DNA of 14,322 bases from the NCBI GenBank assembly GCA_015231665.1, contig JADGBD010000015.1:1-14322 (forward strand), read 5' to 3'. The notes beneath the pieces are model-generated. The model had not been told where the DNA came from. It saw nothing but the letters and a program-made list of their open reading frames with translations, and did no database searches. The DNA is from Gammaproteobacteria bacterium (GTDB taxonomy: Bacteria; Pseudomonadota; Gammaproteobacteria; Chromatiales; Chromatiaceae). Positions 6,720-12,906 of this stretch are shown here, piece after piece (position 1 is the stretch's first letter; each line of letters opens with the position of its first letter). The position numbers were made by a program, and so were the translations under genes.

Positions 6720-8324
6720 ATGAAAGCCAGTCGATACGCCCCCGCCCGCCTGATCTTGCACTGCCTCTTGTACGCGCTTCTGCTCGGGATCATGGGTCCC
6801 CTGTGGGCTGCCGCCGAGGGGCAGAAGTCCACCGCCGATCACAGCAAGTTCAAGGAACTGCAGCAGCCCTTCGCCACCGGGCCCGAGGTCACCAAGGCCT
6901 GCCTGGGCTGCCACACGGAGGCCGCCAAGCAGTTGCACAAGACCACCCACTGGACCTGGGCCTTTCGCAATGAGCTCACCGGCCAGACCCTGGGCAAGCG
7001 CAATGTGATCAATAACTTCTGCATCGCCACGGCGAGCAACTGGCCCCGTTGCACCAGTTGCCACATCGGTTACGGCTGGAAAGACGACAGCTTCGATCTG
7101 ACCTCCGAGACCCACGTGGACTGCCTGGCTTGCCATGACACCACCGGCGGCTACAAGAAATTTCCCACCGGCGCTGGCCATCCCAACTACGAGCCCCAGG
7201 AGTGGCCGCCCAAGTCGGGTAAGATGCGCCAGCCGCCGGATTTGCAAAAGATCGCCCAGGCGGTGGGCAGCCCCGGCCGGGATAATTGCGGCGCCTGCCA
7301 CTTCTACGGTGGCGGTGGCGATGGGGTCAAGCACGGCCATCTGGATTCCTCCATGGCCAAGCCGAACAAGGATCTGGACGTGCACATGGATAAGGATGGC
7401 CTGAACTTCAGCTGCCAGACCTGCCACACCACTGGCAGCCATGAGGTGGCGGGCAGTCGCTATGCGCCCAAGGCCAGCGATGATCGCGGCGTGGTAGTGC
7501 CCGGTCAGGCCGACCAAAACCGCGCCACCTGTGAGTCCTGCCACAGCCCCCAGCCGCACAAGGCCGAGGCCGCCGATCGCCTCAATCAGCACAGCAAGCG
7601 CCTGGCCTGCGTCACCTGCCATGTGCCCGAGTACGCCCGCGGTGGGGTCAAGACCAAGACCTGGTGGGACTGGTCCACCGCCGGTAAGAAGAATGCCGAA
7701 GGCAAGCCCTTCAAGATCAAGGATGCTGACGGCTACGACACCTACGATACCCAAAAGGGTGACTTTGTCTGGGAAGAGAACGTGGTGCCGGAATACCGCT
7801 GGTTTGATGGCGAGATCCAGTACACCCTGATCGATGATGTCATCGACCCCAATGGCGTGGTGCCGATCAACCGGATCAAGGGCAGTGCCGATGACCCCAA
7901 GTCACGCATCTGGCCTTTCAAAGTGATGCGCGGCAAGCAGCCCTACGACAAGCAGCACAAAATCCTCGCCACGCCGCACCTGTTCGGCAAGGACGATGAT
8001 GCCTACTGGAAGAACTTCGACTGGAACAATGCCCTCAAGGCCGGCCTGGCCTCGCGGGACAAGACCTTCAGCGGTGAGTTTGGCTTTGTCGAGACCGAGT
8101 ACAGCTGGCCCATCACCCACATGGTGGCGCCCAAGGAAAAGGCCCTCGACTGCGCCGAGTGCCACAGCAAATCGGGGCGCATGGCGGGCATCGAGGGGGT
8201 TTACATCCCCGGCCGCGATGGCCTGCCCTGGTTGGATAAAATCGCCTGGACCCTGGCCCTGCTGACCCTGTTAGCGGTACTGATCCACGGCGCCATCCGC
8301 ATCTTCATGAGCAAGAGAGGCTAA
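6720..8324 (+). CDS. Octaheme c-type cytochrome, tetrathionate reductase (OTR) family, membrane-anchored
   Basis: A 534-residue exported multiheme cytochrome. It has a signal peptide at about residues 1-31 (basic n-region, hydrophobic core, LWAAA). Eight CxxCH heme sites begin at C61, C111, C135, C190, C232, C271, C297 and C478. The long gap between hemes 7 and 8 fits the OTR-type octaheme family, whose characterised Shewanella member reduces tetrathionate, nitrite and hydroxylamine in vitro. Unlike a purely soluble periplasmic protein, this one ends in a hydrophobic segment at about 504-527 followed by MSKRG, a probable C-terminal membrane anchor with the hemes outside. The start at 6720 is chosen because GGGAG lies 5-6 nt upstream and the signal peptide begins there; the frame stays open back to an ATG at 6621. 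The next gene, a b-type cytochrome, starts 4 nt after the stop, so the pair probably forms a quinol-linked reductase. The true substrate cannot be read from sequence. Confidence 0.93.
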   Translation: MKASRYAPARLILHCLLYALLLGIMGPLWAAAEGQKSTADHSKFKELQQPFATGPEVTKACLGCHTEAAKQLHKTTHWTWAFRNELTGQTLGKRNVINNFCIATASNWPRCTSCHIGYGWKDDSFDLTSETHVDCLACHDTTGGYKKFPTGAGHPNYEPQEWPPKSGKMRQPPDLQKIAQAVGSPGRDNCGACHFYGGGGDGVKHGHLDSSMAKPNKDLDVHMDKDGLNFSCQTCHTTGSHEVAGSRYAPKASDDRGVVVPGQADQNRATCESCHSPQPHKAEAADRLNQHSKRLACVTCHVPEYARGGVKTKTWWDWSTAGKKNAEGKPFKIKDADGYDTYDTQKGDFVWEENVVPEYRWFDGEIQYTLIDDVIDPNGVVPINRIKGSADDPKSRIWPFKVMRGKQPYDKQHKILATPHLFGKDDDAYWKNFDWNNALKAGLASRDKTFSGEFGFVETEYSWPITHMVAPKEKALDCAECHSKSGRMAGIEGVYIPGRDGLPWLDKIAWTLALLTLLAVLIHGAIRIFMSKRG

Positions 8325-8328
8325 CGAC

Positions 8329-8928
8329 ATGAGCCAACGCATCTATATCTTCAAACGCTTCGAGCGCTTCTGGCACTGGTCGCAGGCGGCACTGATCCTG
8401 TTCATGCTGGTCACCGGCTTCGAGGTGCACGGCAGCTACAGCCTGTTCGGCTTTGCCGCAGCGGCGGAATACCACACCACCGCCGCCTGGGCCCTGATCA
8501 CCCTCTGGATCTTTGCCATCTTCTGGCACTTCACCACCGGCGAGTGGCGCCAGTACATCCCCACCCTGGACAAGGCGCTGGATATGCTGCGCTACTACCT
8601 CAGCGGCATCTTCACCCATGCCCCGCACCCCTTCCGCCAGACCCAACTGCGCAAGCACAACCCGCTGCAGCGTCTGGCCTATCTGCTGGTCAAGCTGATC
8701 ATCAATCCGCTGCTCTGGATCAGCGGCCTGCTGTACATGTTCTACGGCTCCTGGAATGACTGGGGTCTGGGCTGGCTGTCGCTCAGCTGGGTGGCGGTGC
8801 TACACACCCTGGGCGCCTTCATGATGCTGATCTTCCTCATCGCCCATGTCTATCTGGGGACCACCGGCCATACCCCGGGCGCGCACCTAAAGGCGATGAT
8901 CACCGGCTGGGAAGAGGTGGAGGATTGA
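8329..8928 (+). CDS. Cytochrome b561-like membrane subunit
   Basis: A 199-residue integral membrane protein with four predicted helices at about 17-38, 49-68, 117-137 and 152-176. Histidines at or in the helices (H16, H49, H67, H159, H173) are candidate ligands for two b hemes, as in the cytochrome b561 and Ni,Fe-hydrogenase cytochrome b superfamily. It is separated from the octaheme cytochrome by 4 nt, and its ribosome site (AGAGAGG) lies across the end of that gene, so the two are almost certainly cotranscribed. The likely role is to oxidise the membrane quinol pool and pass electrons to the anchored octaheme partner. The family assignment comes from topology and histidine placement; direction of electron flow is inferred from context. 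Confidence 0.87.
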   Translation: MSQRIYIFKRFERFWHWSQAALILFMLVTGFEVHGSYSLFGFAAAAEYHTTAAWALITLWIFAIFWHFTTGEWRQYIPTLDKALDMLRYYLSGIFTHAPHPFRQTQLRKHNPLQRLAYLLVKLIINPLLWISGLLYMFYGSWNDWGLGWLSLSWVAVLHTLGAFMMLIFLIAHVYLGTTGHTPGAHLKAMITGWEEVED

Positions 8929-8976
8929 GTCAATCCATAATCCTGATTTATGCATAGATCGAAAATACCAGTGCCA

Positions 8977-9016
8977 TGTAGGCCTAGGCCTACAGCCATG
9001 TAGGCCTAGGCCTATT
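8977..9016 (+). promoter_or_regulatory. Tandem GacA/UvrY-like palindromic boxes
   Basis: A 20-bp sequence, GCCATGTAGGCCTAGGCCTA, occurs perfectly twice (8973-8992 and 8995-9014) with a 22-bp period, about two helical turns. Each copy contains the perfect palindrome TAGGCCTAGGCCTA. The first extends to the 18-bp palindrome TGTAGGCCTAGGCCTACA (8977-8994), which has the half-site layout of the GacA box (TGTAAG-N6-CTTACA) with one change per half. The second, 8999-9016, keeps the left half and loses the last bases of the right half. With transcription start near 9050 the boxes would centre at about -64 and -42, positions suited to activation. Confidence 0.6.
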
Positions 9017-9037
9017 CCTCGGGCCGCTGGCAAGGAC

Positions 9038-9043
9038 CATAAT
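9038..9043 (+). promoter_or_regulatory. -10 element of the predicted small RNA promoter
   Basis: CATAAT matches the sigma70 -10 at 5 of 6 positions. The -35 position at 17 bp spacing (TTCCTC, 9015-9020) is poor and touches the second palindromic box, as expected of an activator-dependent promoter. It predicts transcription start near 9050. Confidence 0.5.
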
Positions 9044-9049
9044 GCAGCT

Positions 9050-9196
9050 GTCGCCGAATCAAGGATTACAGGGAACACCAAATCGCAGGAGCGCCGGGAG
9101 AGGAGGACAGGACAGCATTATCGCCAGGAGGCGCAAGGACACTTAGCCAACCAAGCCGGCGATTCCAGCCCCGCAGGATGCGGGGCTTTTCTGTTT
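9050..9196 (+). ncRNA. Predicted CsrB/RsmZ-type small RNA sequestering CsrA/RsmA
   Basis: About 147 nt, no open frame, bounded by a likely -10 and a strong intrinsic terminator. It holds ten GGA motifs, starting at 9063, 9072, 9088, 9097, 9102, 9105, 9110, 9127, 9137 and 9176. Several sit in hairpin loops: CGC-AGGA-GCG at 9084-9093, CGCC-AGGA-GGCG at 9122-9133, and the terminator loop AGGAT. GGA motifs in short GC-stem loops are the known binding sites of the translational regulator CsrA/RsmA, and RNAs of this class titrate it. Length is close to RsmY and RsmZ of Pseudomonas. The 5' end is inferred from the -10 and is uncertain by several nt. Upstream GacA-like boxes fit the known BarA/UvrY (GacS/GacA) control of this class. 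Identification rests on motif density and architecture, not on homology to a named RNA. An untranslated leader for yrbG is less likely because of the terminator. Confidence 0.72.
9167..9196 (+). terminator. Intrinsic terminator of the small RNA
   Basis: Perfect 8-bp stem AGCCCCGC (9167-9174) and GCGGGGCT (9180-9187) with loop AGGAT, followed by a T-rich tail TTTCTGTTT. The loop itself carries a GGA, as in other RsmZ-like RNAs. Strong stem and tail make this a convincing rho-independent terminator on the plus strand. Confidence 0.85.
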
Positions 9197-9366
9197 ATGG
9201 GGGGCGCTACTGCACAGGCTAAACCGGCTTCTGGCGTCCTTCCTACACCCTCGATTGCACTGATGTCGTCGGCTTAACAGAGGAAAATAGGTTAATGGCA
9301 TTTAACAAAGTCGAATTAACCGCCTGAGTAGTTACTTCAGTAACCATCCAATTTCCACTCTGAAAC

Positions 9367-9404
9367 CTCCTCGCTCTCTGTGCTACTTTGCGCCCTCTGC
9401 GTCC
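9367..9404 (+). repeat. 38-bp intergenic repeat, copy upstream of yrbG
   Basis: Same length and pattern as the arm at 977-1014, ending in the shared CTCTGCGTCC. It is in inverted orientation to the copy at 10471-10508 on the other side of yrbG. Confidence 0.75.
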
Positions 9405-9447
9405 TTCTGCCAGGTCAAGCCGGTTGCTATCTGGCGGGATTTTGAAA

Positions 9448-9470
9448 GAATGGGGCATTTTCACCCATTC
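9448..9470 (+). promoter_or_regulatory. Hairpin just upstream of the yrbG start
   Basis: GAATGGG (9448-9454) and CCCATTC (9464-9470) form a perfect 7-bp stem with a 9-nt loop, ending 14 nt before the ATG. No Shine-Dalgarno sequence lies between stem and start. It may influence translation; there is no T-run, so it is not a terminator. Confidence 0.4.
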
Positions 9471-9484
9471 AGGCCCCCTGCGCG

Positions 9485-10468
9485 ATGGACTATTTACTGG
9501 ATATTGCCGCCATTGTGGCGGGATTTGTGCTGCTGATCTGGGGCGCCGAGCGGTTTATCAACGGCGCTGCGGCGATTGCCCGCCACCTCGGGGTGTCGCC
9601 CCTGCTCATTGGCCTGACCATTGTGGGCCTGGGCACCTCGGCGCCGGAGATTCTGGTATCCGTGATGGCCTCTTGGCAGGGCAATACCGGGATGGCCATC
9701 GGCAATGCGATTGGCTCAAACATCGCCAACATCGGCCTGATCCTGGGTTTCACCGCCCTGGTCACGCCCCTGAGCGTGCACTCGCGGATTCTGCGGCGGG
9801 AGTATCCGATCATGCTCGGGGTCAGCTTGCTGGCAGCGGCGCTGATGATGGACCTGCACCTGTCGCGCCTCGATGGACTGGTCCTGCTCGGGGCCTTTGG
9901 CCTGGTGCTGGCCCTGCTCGCCCGCTTTGCCCTGCAGGATCGCGCCGGCAGCGATATCCTGGCGGTGGAGTTTGCCGAGGAAATCGGCGACAACGGCGGC
10001 ATGGGCAAGGCCAGCGGGCTGTTCATCATCGGTCTGGTCGGCCTGCTGCTGGGCTCCCGGCTGCTGGTCTGGGGCGCGGTCAATATTGCCACTGCCATGG
10101 GGGTGAGCGATCTGGTGATCGGCCTGACCATTGTTGCCATCGGCACCAGCCTGCCGGAACTGGCCGCCAGCGTCACCAGCGCCCTCAAGGGGGAGCATGA
10201 AATTGCCATCGGCAACGTCATCGGCTCGAATATCTTCAACCTGCTGACGGTGCTGCCGGTGCCCGGCCTGATCGCCCCCGGCGGCTTCGATGCCGAGGCC
10301 TTCAGCCGGGACGTGCCGGTGATGCTCGCCCTGACCATCGCCGTGCTGATCTTCGGCTACCACCGCAGCGATCGAGGCGATATCAATCGCTGGGAGGGAT
10401 TTCTGCTGCTATGCTGCTTCGCCGGTTATCAGTTGCTGCTCTATTTCAGCGTGGCTGGTGTCGGCTGA
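9485..10468 (+). CDS. yrbG: Calcium/sodium antiporter, CaCA family
   Basis: A 327-residue inner-membrane cation exchanger of the K+-dependent Na+/Ca2+ exchanger-like family. The diagnostic internal duplication is clear. The first alpha-repeat has GLGTSAPEILVS (about 48-59) and GNAIGSNIANIGLILG (73-88); the second has AIGTSLPELAAS (about 218-229) and GNVIGSNIFNLL (243-254). The conserved acidic residues are E55 and E225. About ten hydrophobic segments fill the length, which matches E. coli YrbG (about 325). The N-terminus MDYLLDIAAIVAG runs directly into helix 1, which supports the ATG at 9485 although no Shine-Dalgarno is visible. It heads the kds-lpt block as in many gammaproteobacteria. A 38-bp repeat lies on each side of it in opposite orientation. 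In E. coli YrbG is not required for LPS transport despite the linkage, so its position may be historical. Confidence 0.95.
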   Translation: MDYLLDIAAIVAGFVLLIWGAERFINGAAAIARHLGVSPLLIGLTIVGLGTSAPEILVSVMASWQGNTGMAIGNAIGSNIANIGLILGFTALVTPLSVHSRILRREYPIMLGVSLLAAALMMDLHLSRLDGLVLLGAFGLVLALLARFALQDRAGSDILAVEFAEEIGDNGGMGKASGLFIIGLVGLLLGSRLLVWGAVNIATAMGVSDLVIGLTIVAIGTSLPELAASVTSALKGEHEIAIGNVIGSNIFNLLTVLPVPGLIAPGGFDAEAFSRDVPVMLALTIAVLIFGYHRSDRGDINRWEGFLLLCCFAGYQLLLYFSVAGVG

Positions 10469-10470
10469 TA

Positions 10471-10508
10471 GGACGCGGAGGACCCGAAGAAGCGCGGAGA
10501 GCGCAGAG
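10471..10508 (-). repeat. 38-bp intergenic repeat, copy downstream of yrbG
   Basis: Begins two bases after the yrbG stop and is closely similar to 903-940 (same GGACGC start, identical last 18 bases, same length). It is inverted relative to 9367-9404. Confidence 0.8.
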
Positions 10509-10569
10509 ATAACTTGTAATAAAGCATTTAGCCACAGAGCCACAGCTGTAGCTTAACTGAGGAATTGAG

Positions 10570-11550
10570 TTGAATCCTGATCAGTCGCATGATTTTTGCA
10601 CCCTCGGCACCGCCGTGATCCGCCATGAGGCCAGCTGCGTGGCTGCATTGGAGGAGCGCATCGGCGCGGATTTCGAGCGCGCCTGCCATTTCATGCTCAA
10701 TTGCCCCGGCCGGGTCATAGTCACCGGCATGGGCAAGTCCGGGCATATCGGCAACAAGATCGCCGCCACCCTGGCAAGCACCGGCACGCCGGCGTTTTTT
10801 GTCCACCCCGGTGAGGCCAGTCACGGCGATCTGGGGATGATTACCGACAAGGACGTGGTCGTTGCCCTGTCCAATTCCGGCGAAACCGCGGAGATTCTCA
10901 CCATTCTGCCGCTGATCAAGCGCCTGGGCGCGCCCCTGATTGCCCTCACCGGCAATCCCGAGTCCAACCTGGCGCGCGAGGCCGATGTGCATCTGGATGT
11001 CAGCGTCGAAAAGGAGGCCTGCCCGCTGGGGCTGGCGCCCACCTCCAGCACCACCGCGACCCTGGCCATGGGTGATGCCCTGGCCATCGCCCTGCTGGAG
11101 GCCCGTGGCTTCACCGAGGAGGATTTCGCCCGCTCCCACCCCGGCGGCAGCCTGGGTCGGCGCCTGCTGCTGCACGTCAAGGACATCATGCGCAGCGGTG
11201 AGGCCATCCCCAGGGTGCTGCACAGCGCCAGCCTCAATCAGGCGCTGCTGGAAATGACCCGCAAGGGGCTGGGCATGACCGCCGTGGTGGACGAAAATGA
11301 ATCCATCCTCGGCATCTACACCGATGGCGACCTGCGCCGCACCCTGGATCAGGGTCTGGACATCCATCAGGTGGGGATTGCCGAGGTGATGACCCCCGGC
11401 TGCGTCACCCTGCCCCAGGACAGCCTGGCGGCCGCAGCCTTGCAGCTGATGGAAAGCCGCAAGATCAATGCCCTGCTGGTGGCCGATGACCAGGGCCGAC
11501 TGATCGGCGCCCTCAACATGCACGATCTGCTGCGGGCCGGGGTGGTCTAA
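10570..11550 (+). CDS. kdsD: D-arabinose-5-phosphate isomerase (KpsF/GutQ family)
   Basis: Cytoplasmic aldose-ketose isomerase making D-arabinose 5-phosphate from ribulose 5-phosphate, the first step of Kdo synthesis for the LPS inner core. At 326 residues it matches E. coli KdsD (328). An N-terminal SIS domain shows GMGKSGHIG (53-61), the phosphosugar-binding SNSGET (101-106) and RSHPGGSLGRRLL (189-201), whose histidine (H190) corresponds to the catalytic-site His of the family. Two CBS domains follow at about 205-262 and 270-326. The start is TTG at 10570 with GAGGA six nt upstream; no in-frame ATG occurs before residue 42, which would remove part of the SIS domain. The gap to yrbG holds a 38-bp repeat, and the gap to kdsC another repeat family. 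Confidence 0.96.
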   Translation: MNPDQSHDFCTLGTAVIRHEASCVAALEERIGADFERACHFMLNCPGRVIVTGMGKSGHIGNKIAATLASTGTPAFFVHPGEASHGDLGMITDKDVVVALSNSGETAEILTILPLIKRLGAPLIALTGNPESNLAREADVHLDVSVEKEACPLGLAPTSSTTATLAMGDALAIALLEARGFTEEDFARSHPGGSLGRRLLLHVKDIMRSGEAIPRVLHSASLNQALLEMTRKGLGMTAVVDENESILGIYTDGDLRRTLDQGLDIHQVGIAEVMTPGCVTLPQDSLAAAALQLMESRKINALLVADDQGRLIGALNMHDLLRAGVV

Positions 11551-11554
11551 TGAA

Positions 11555-11582
11555 GTTTGAAGTCTGAAGTTCGAAGTGTGAA
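11555..11582 (+). repeat. 28-bp GAAGTTTGAAG repeat, copy 2
   Basis: Starts four bases after the kdsD stop. It is a 23 of 28 match to the segment following the nifJ stop (1039-1066, minus strand), in the same orientation relative to the preceding gene. It widens the kdsD-kdsC gap to 97 bp. Confidence 0.7.
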
Positions 11583-11647
11583 GTTATGCTGAAACCCGCA
11601 AAGCGCTCGTCAAACCCTAAGCGCCGTTGAACCCAAAGAGGTAACCC

Positions 11648-12172
11648 ATGCAGGACATATTGGAAAAAGCCGCCAAGATCGAGTTGGTGATCTTTGACGT
11701 GGACGGGGTGCTGACCGACGGCAGCCTGTTTTATGGCGATGACGGTCAGGAGTACAAAGCGTTCAACTCCAAGGACGGCCACGGCATGGTTATGCTGCGG
11801 GAGAGCGGCATCAAGATCGGCATCATTACCGGCCGCACCTCGGAGGTGGTGAGCATCCGCATGCAAAGCCTGGGGGTGACCCAGGTGTATCAGGGCCAGC
11901 GCGACAAGCTGCCGGCCTATGAGCGGATGAAGGCCGAGTTGGGGCTGGCGGACGAGCAGATCGCCTATGTCGGCGACGATGTGGTGGATCTGCCGGTGAT
12001 GATCCGTGTCGGCCTGGCGATTGCCGTGGCCGATGCCCATGAGCTGGTTTGCGAGCGCGCCCACTGGCGCACCCGCAACCCCGGCGGTCGCGGCGCGGCA
12101 CGGGAGGTGTGCGAGCTGCTGCTGCGCGGCCGCGGCCTGTTCGATGACGAGATGCGTCGTTATCTGGCTTAA
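11648..12172 (+). CDS. kdsC: 3-deoxy-manno-octulosonate-8-phosphate phosphatase
   Basis: HAD-superfamily phosphatase that removes phosphate from Kdo 8-phosphate in the cytoplasm, releasing Kdo for activation by KdsB. At 174 residues it is the length of the compact C0-type HAD tetramers. Motifs are intact: DVDGVLTDG with nucleophile D17 and acid/base D19, motif II threonine T61 in ITGRTS, K87, and motif IV GDDVVDLP with D110, D111 and D114. The ATG at 11648 has AGAGGT upstream at normal spacing. It works with kdsD directly upstream. Confidence 0.97.
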   Translation: MQDILEKAAKIELVIFDVDGVLTDGSLFYGDDGQEYKAFNSKDGHGMVMLRESGIKIGIITGRTSEVVSIRMQSLGVTQVYQGQRDKLPAYERMKAELGLADEQIAYVGDDVVDLPVMIRVGLAIAVADAHELVCERAHWRTRNPGGRGAAREVCELLLRGRGLFDDEMRRYLA

Positions 12173-12213
12173 GGTCGATCCTGAACAAAATGGCAACCCC
12201 GCTGTCCTTTCAA

Positions 12214-12245
12214 CCCCGGATTCCGCTTCGCTGCATCCGGGCTAC
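12214..12245. repeat. Palindromic intergenic repeat (CCCGGAT stem)
   Basis: CCCGGAT (12215-12221) and ATCCGGG (12235-12241) form a perfect 7-bp stem around TCCGCTTCGCTGC, followed by CTACAG. The pattern resembles the CCGGAT...ATCCGGGCTAC palindromes scattered in many proteobacterial genomes. It is non-coding and lies between kdsC and lptC. Confidence 0.65.
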
Positions 12246-12263
12246 AGATTGGCAACCTGCTAA

Positions 12264-12305
12264 CTCTTTGCGTTCTTTGCGCCGCCTTTGCGTTCTTTGC
12301 GTTCC
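12264..12305 (+). repeat. Diverged copy of the 38-bp repeat
   Basis: Four units of about 10 nt, each built on CTTTGCGTT or CTTTGCGCC. The unit structure and orientation match the copies at 977-1014 and 9367-9404, but the sequence is more T-rich. It ends 37 bp before the lptC start. Confidence 0.55.
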
Positions 12306-12342
12306 GATTTTTGCTGCCGGCTTTGCTGGGTTAGGCTAAACC

Positions 12343-12906
12343 ATGTCATCCCAGCGCGTTCTGCTGACCCTGACCCTGCTGGGCCTGGCCCTGGCCAGCT
12401 GGTGGCTGAGCCAGGATCAGGAGGCGCGGTTGCGTGGCGATGGCCCAGACACCAAACCGGATTATTACGCCGAGAACCTGCTGACCATCGAGTTCGATGC
12501 CCAGGGCAAGCCCAAGCGGCGCCTGCAAACCCAGCGGATGGAACACTACGCCGCCGATGACAGCCTGCACCTGACCCAGCCGCAGATGCTCATCTTCGAC
12601 CCGGGCCTGCCGCCCTGGAGCCTGCGCGCCAACAGCGGCTGGATCTCGGGCGATCGCAAGGATGTCTGGTTTCGCGGCCAGGTGTTTGTCGATCGCGAGG
12701 CCGATGGGGTCAACAGCCCCTATCACATGGTCACCAGCGAGCTACACCTGAAACGGCAACCGGACTACGCCGAGACCGACCAGCCGGTGTATCTGGTGAC
12801 CGACCGGGATCAGGTGGAATCCATTGGCATGCAGCTGTGGCTCGAACCCGAGACCCGGCTGAAATTTCTATCCCAAGTGAGGGGGCGCTTTGAACCGCAA
12901 GACTAA
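12343..12906 (+). CDS. lptC: LPS export ABC transporter periplasmic protein LptC
   Basis: Bitopic inner-membrane protein of the Lpt bridge; it binds LptB2FG and hands LPS to LptA. At 187 residues it matches E. coli LptC (191). A single N-terminal helix (about residues 5-22, VLLTLTLLGLALASWWL) is followed by a periplasmic LptC-type domain with the conserved region YYAENLLTIEFDAQGKPKRRL and later beta-strand repeats. The identification rests on length, topology, family pattern and position before lptA. The ATG at 12343 lacks a strong Shine-Dalgarno. The 170-bp gap upstream, unusual in this operon, is filled with two repeat families. Confidence 0.93.
   Translation: MSSQRVLLTLTLLGLALASWWLSQDQEARLRGDGPDTKPDYYAENLLTIEFDAQGKPKRRLQTQRMEHYAADDSLHLTQPQMLIFDPGLPPWSLRANSGWISGDRKDVWFRGQVFVDREADGVNSPYHMVTSELHLKRQPDYAETDQPVYLVTDRDQVESIGMQLWLEPETRLKFLSQVRGRFEPQD

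Larger units (their letters stand above)
9197..9484. other. Gene-free leader region of yrbG
   Basis: No supportable coding sequence. The stretch 9270-9320 is AT-rich for this genome and holds a 7-bp inverted repeat, GGTTAAT (9290-9296) and ATTAACC (9315-9321), a plausible promoter area for yrbG, but I find no convincing -35/-10 pair. A 38-bp repeat copy follows at 9367-9404 and a hairpin at 9448-9470. Confidence 0.6.

Noticed and set aside
6702..7754. A 350-codon minus-strand frame opposite the octaheme gene
   Set aside because: Antisense of a gene with eight CxxCH sites; composition is low-complexity Gly/Ala/Val/Leu with no domain pattern.
8973..9016. CRISPR-like array
   Set aside because: There are only two units with a 2-bp spacer between the 20-bp repeats and no cas genes, which fits tandem operators and not a CRISPR.
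9388..10200. A 270-codon plus-strand frame overlapping yrbG
   Set aside because: It is a +1-type shadow of yrbG, rich in Gly/Arg/Pro/His, and begins inside a 38-bp repeat.
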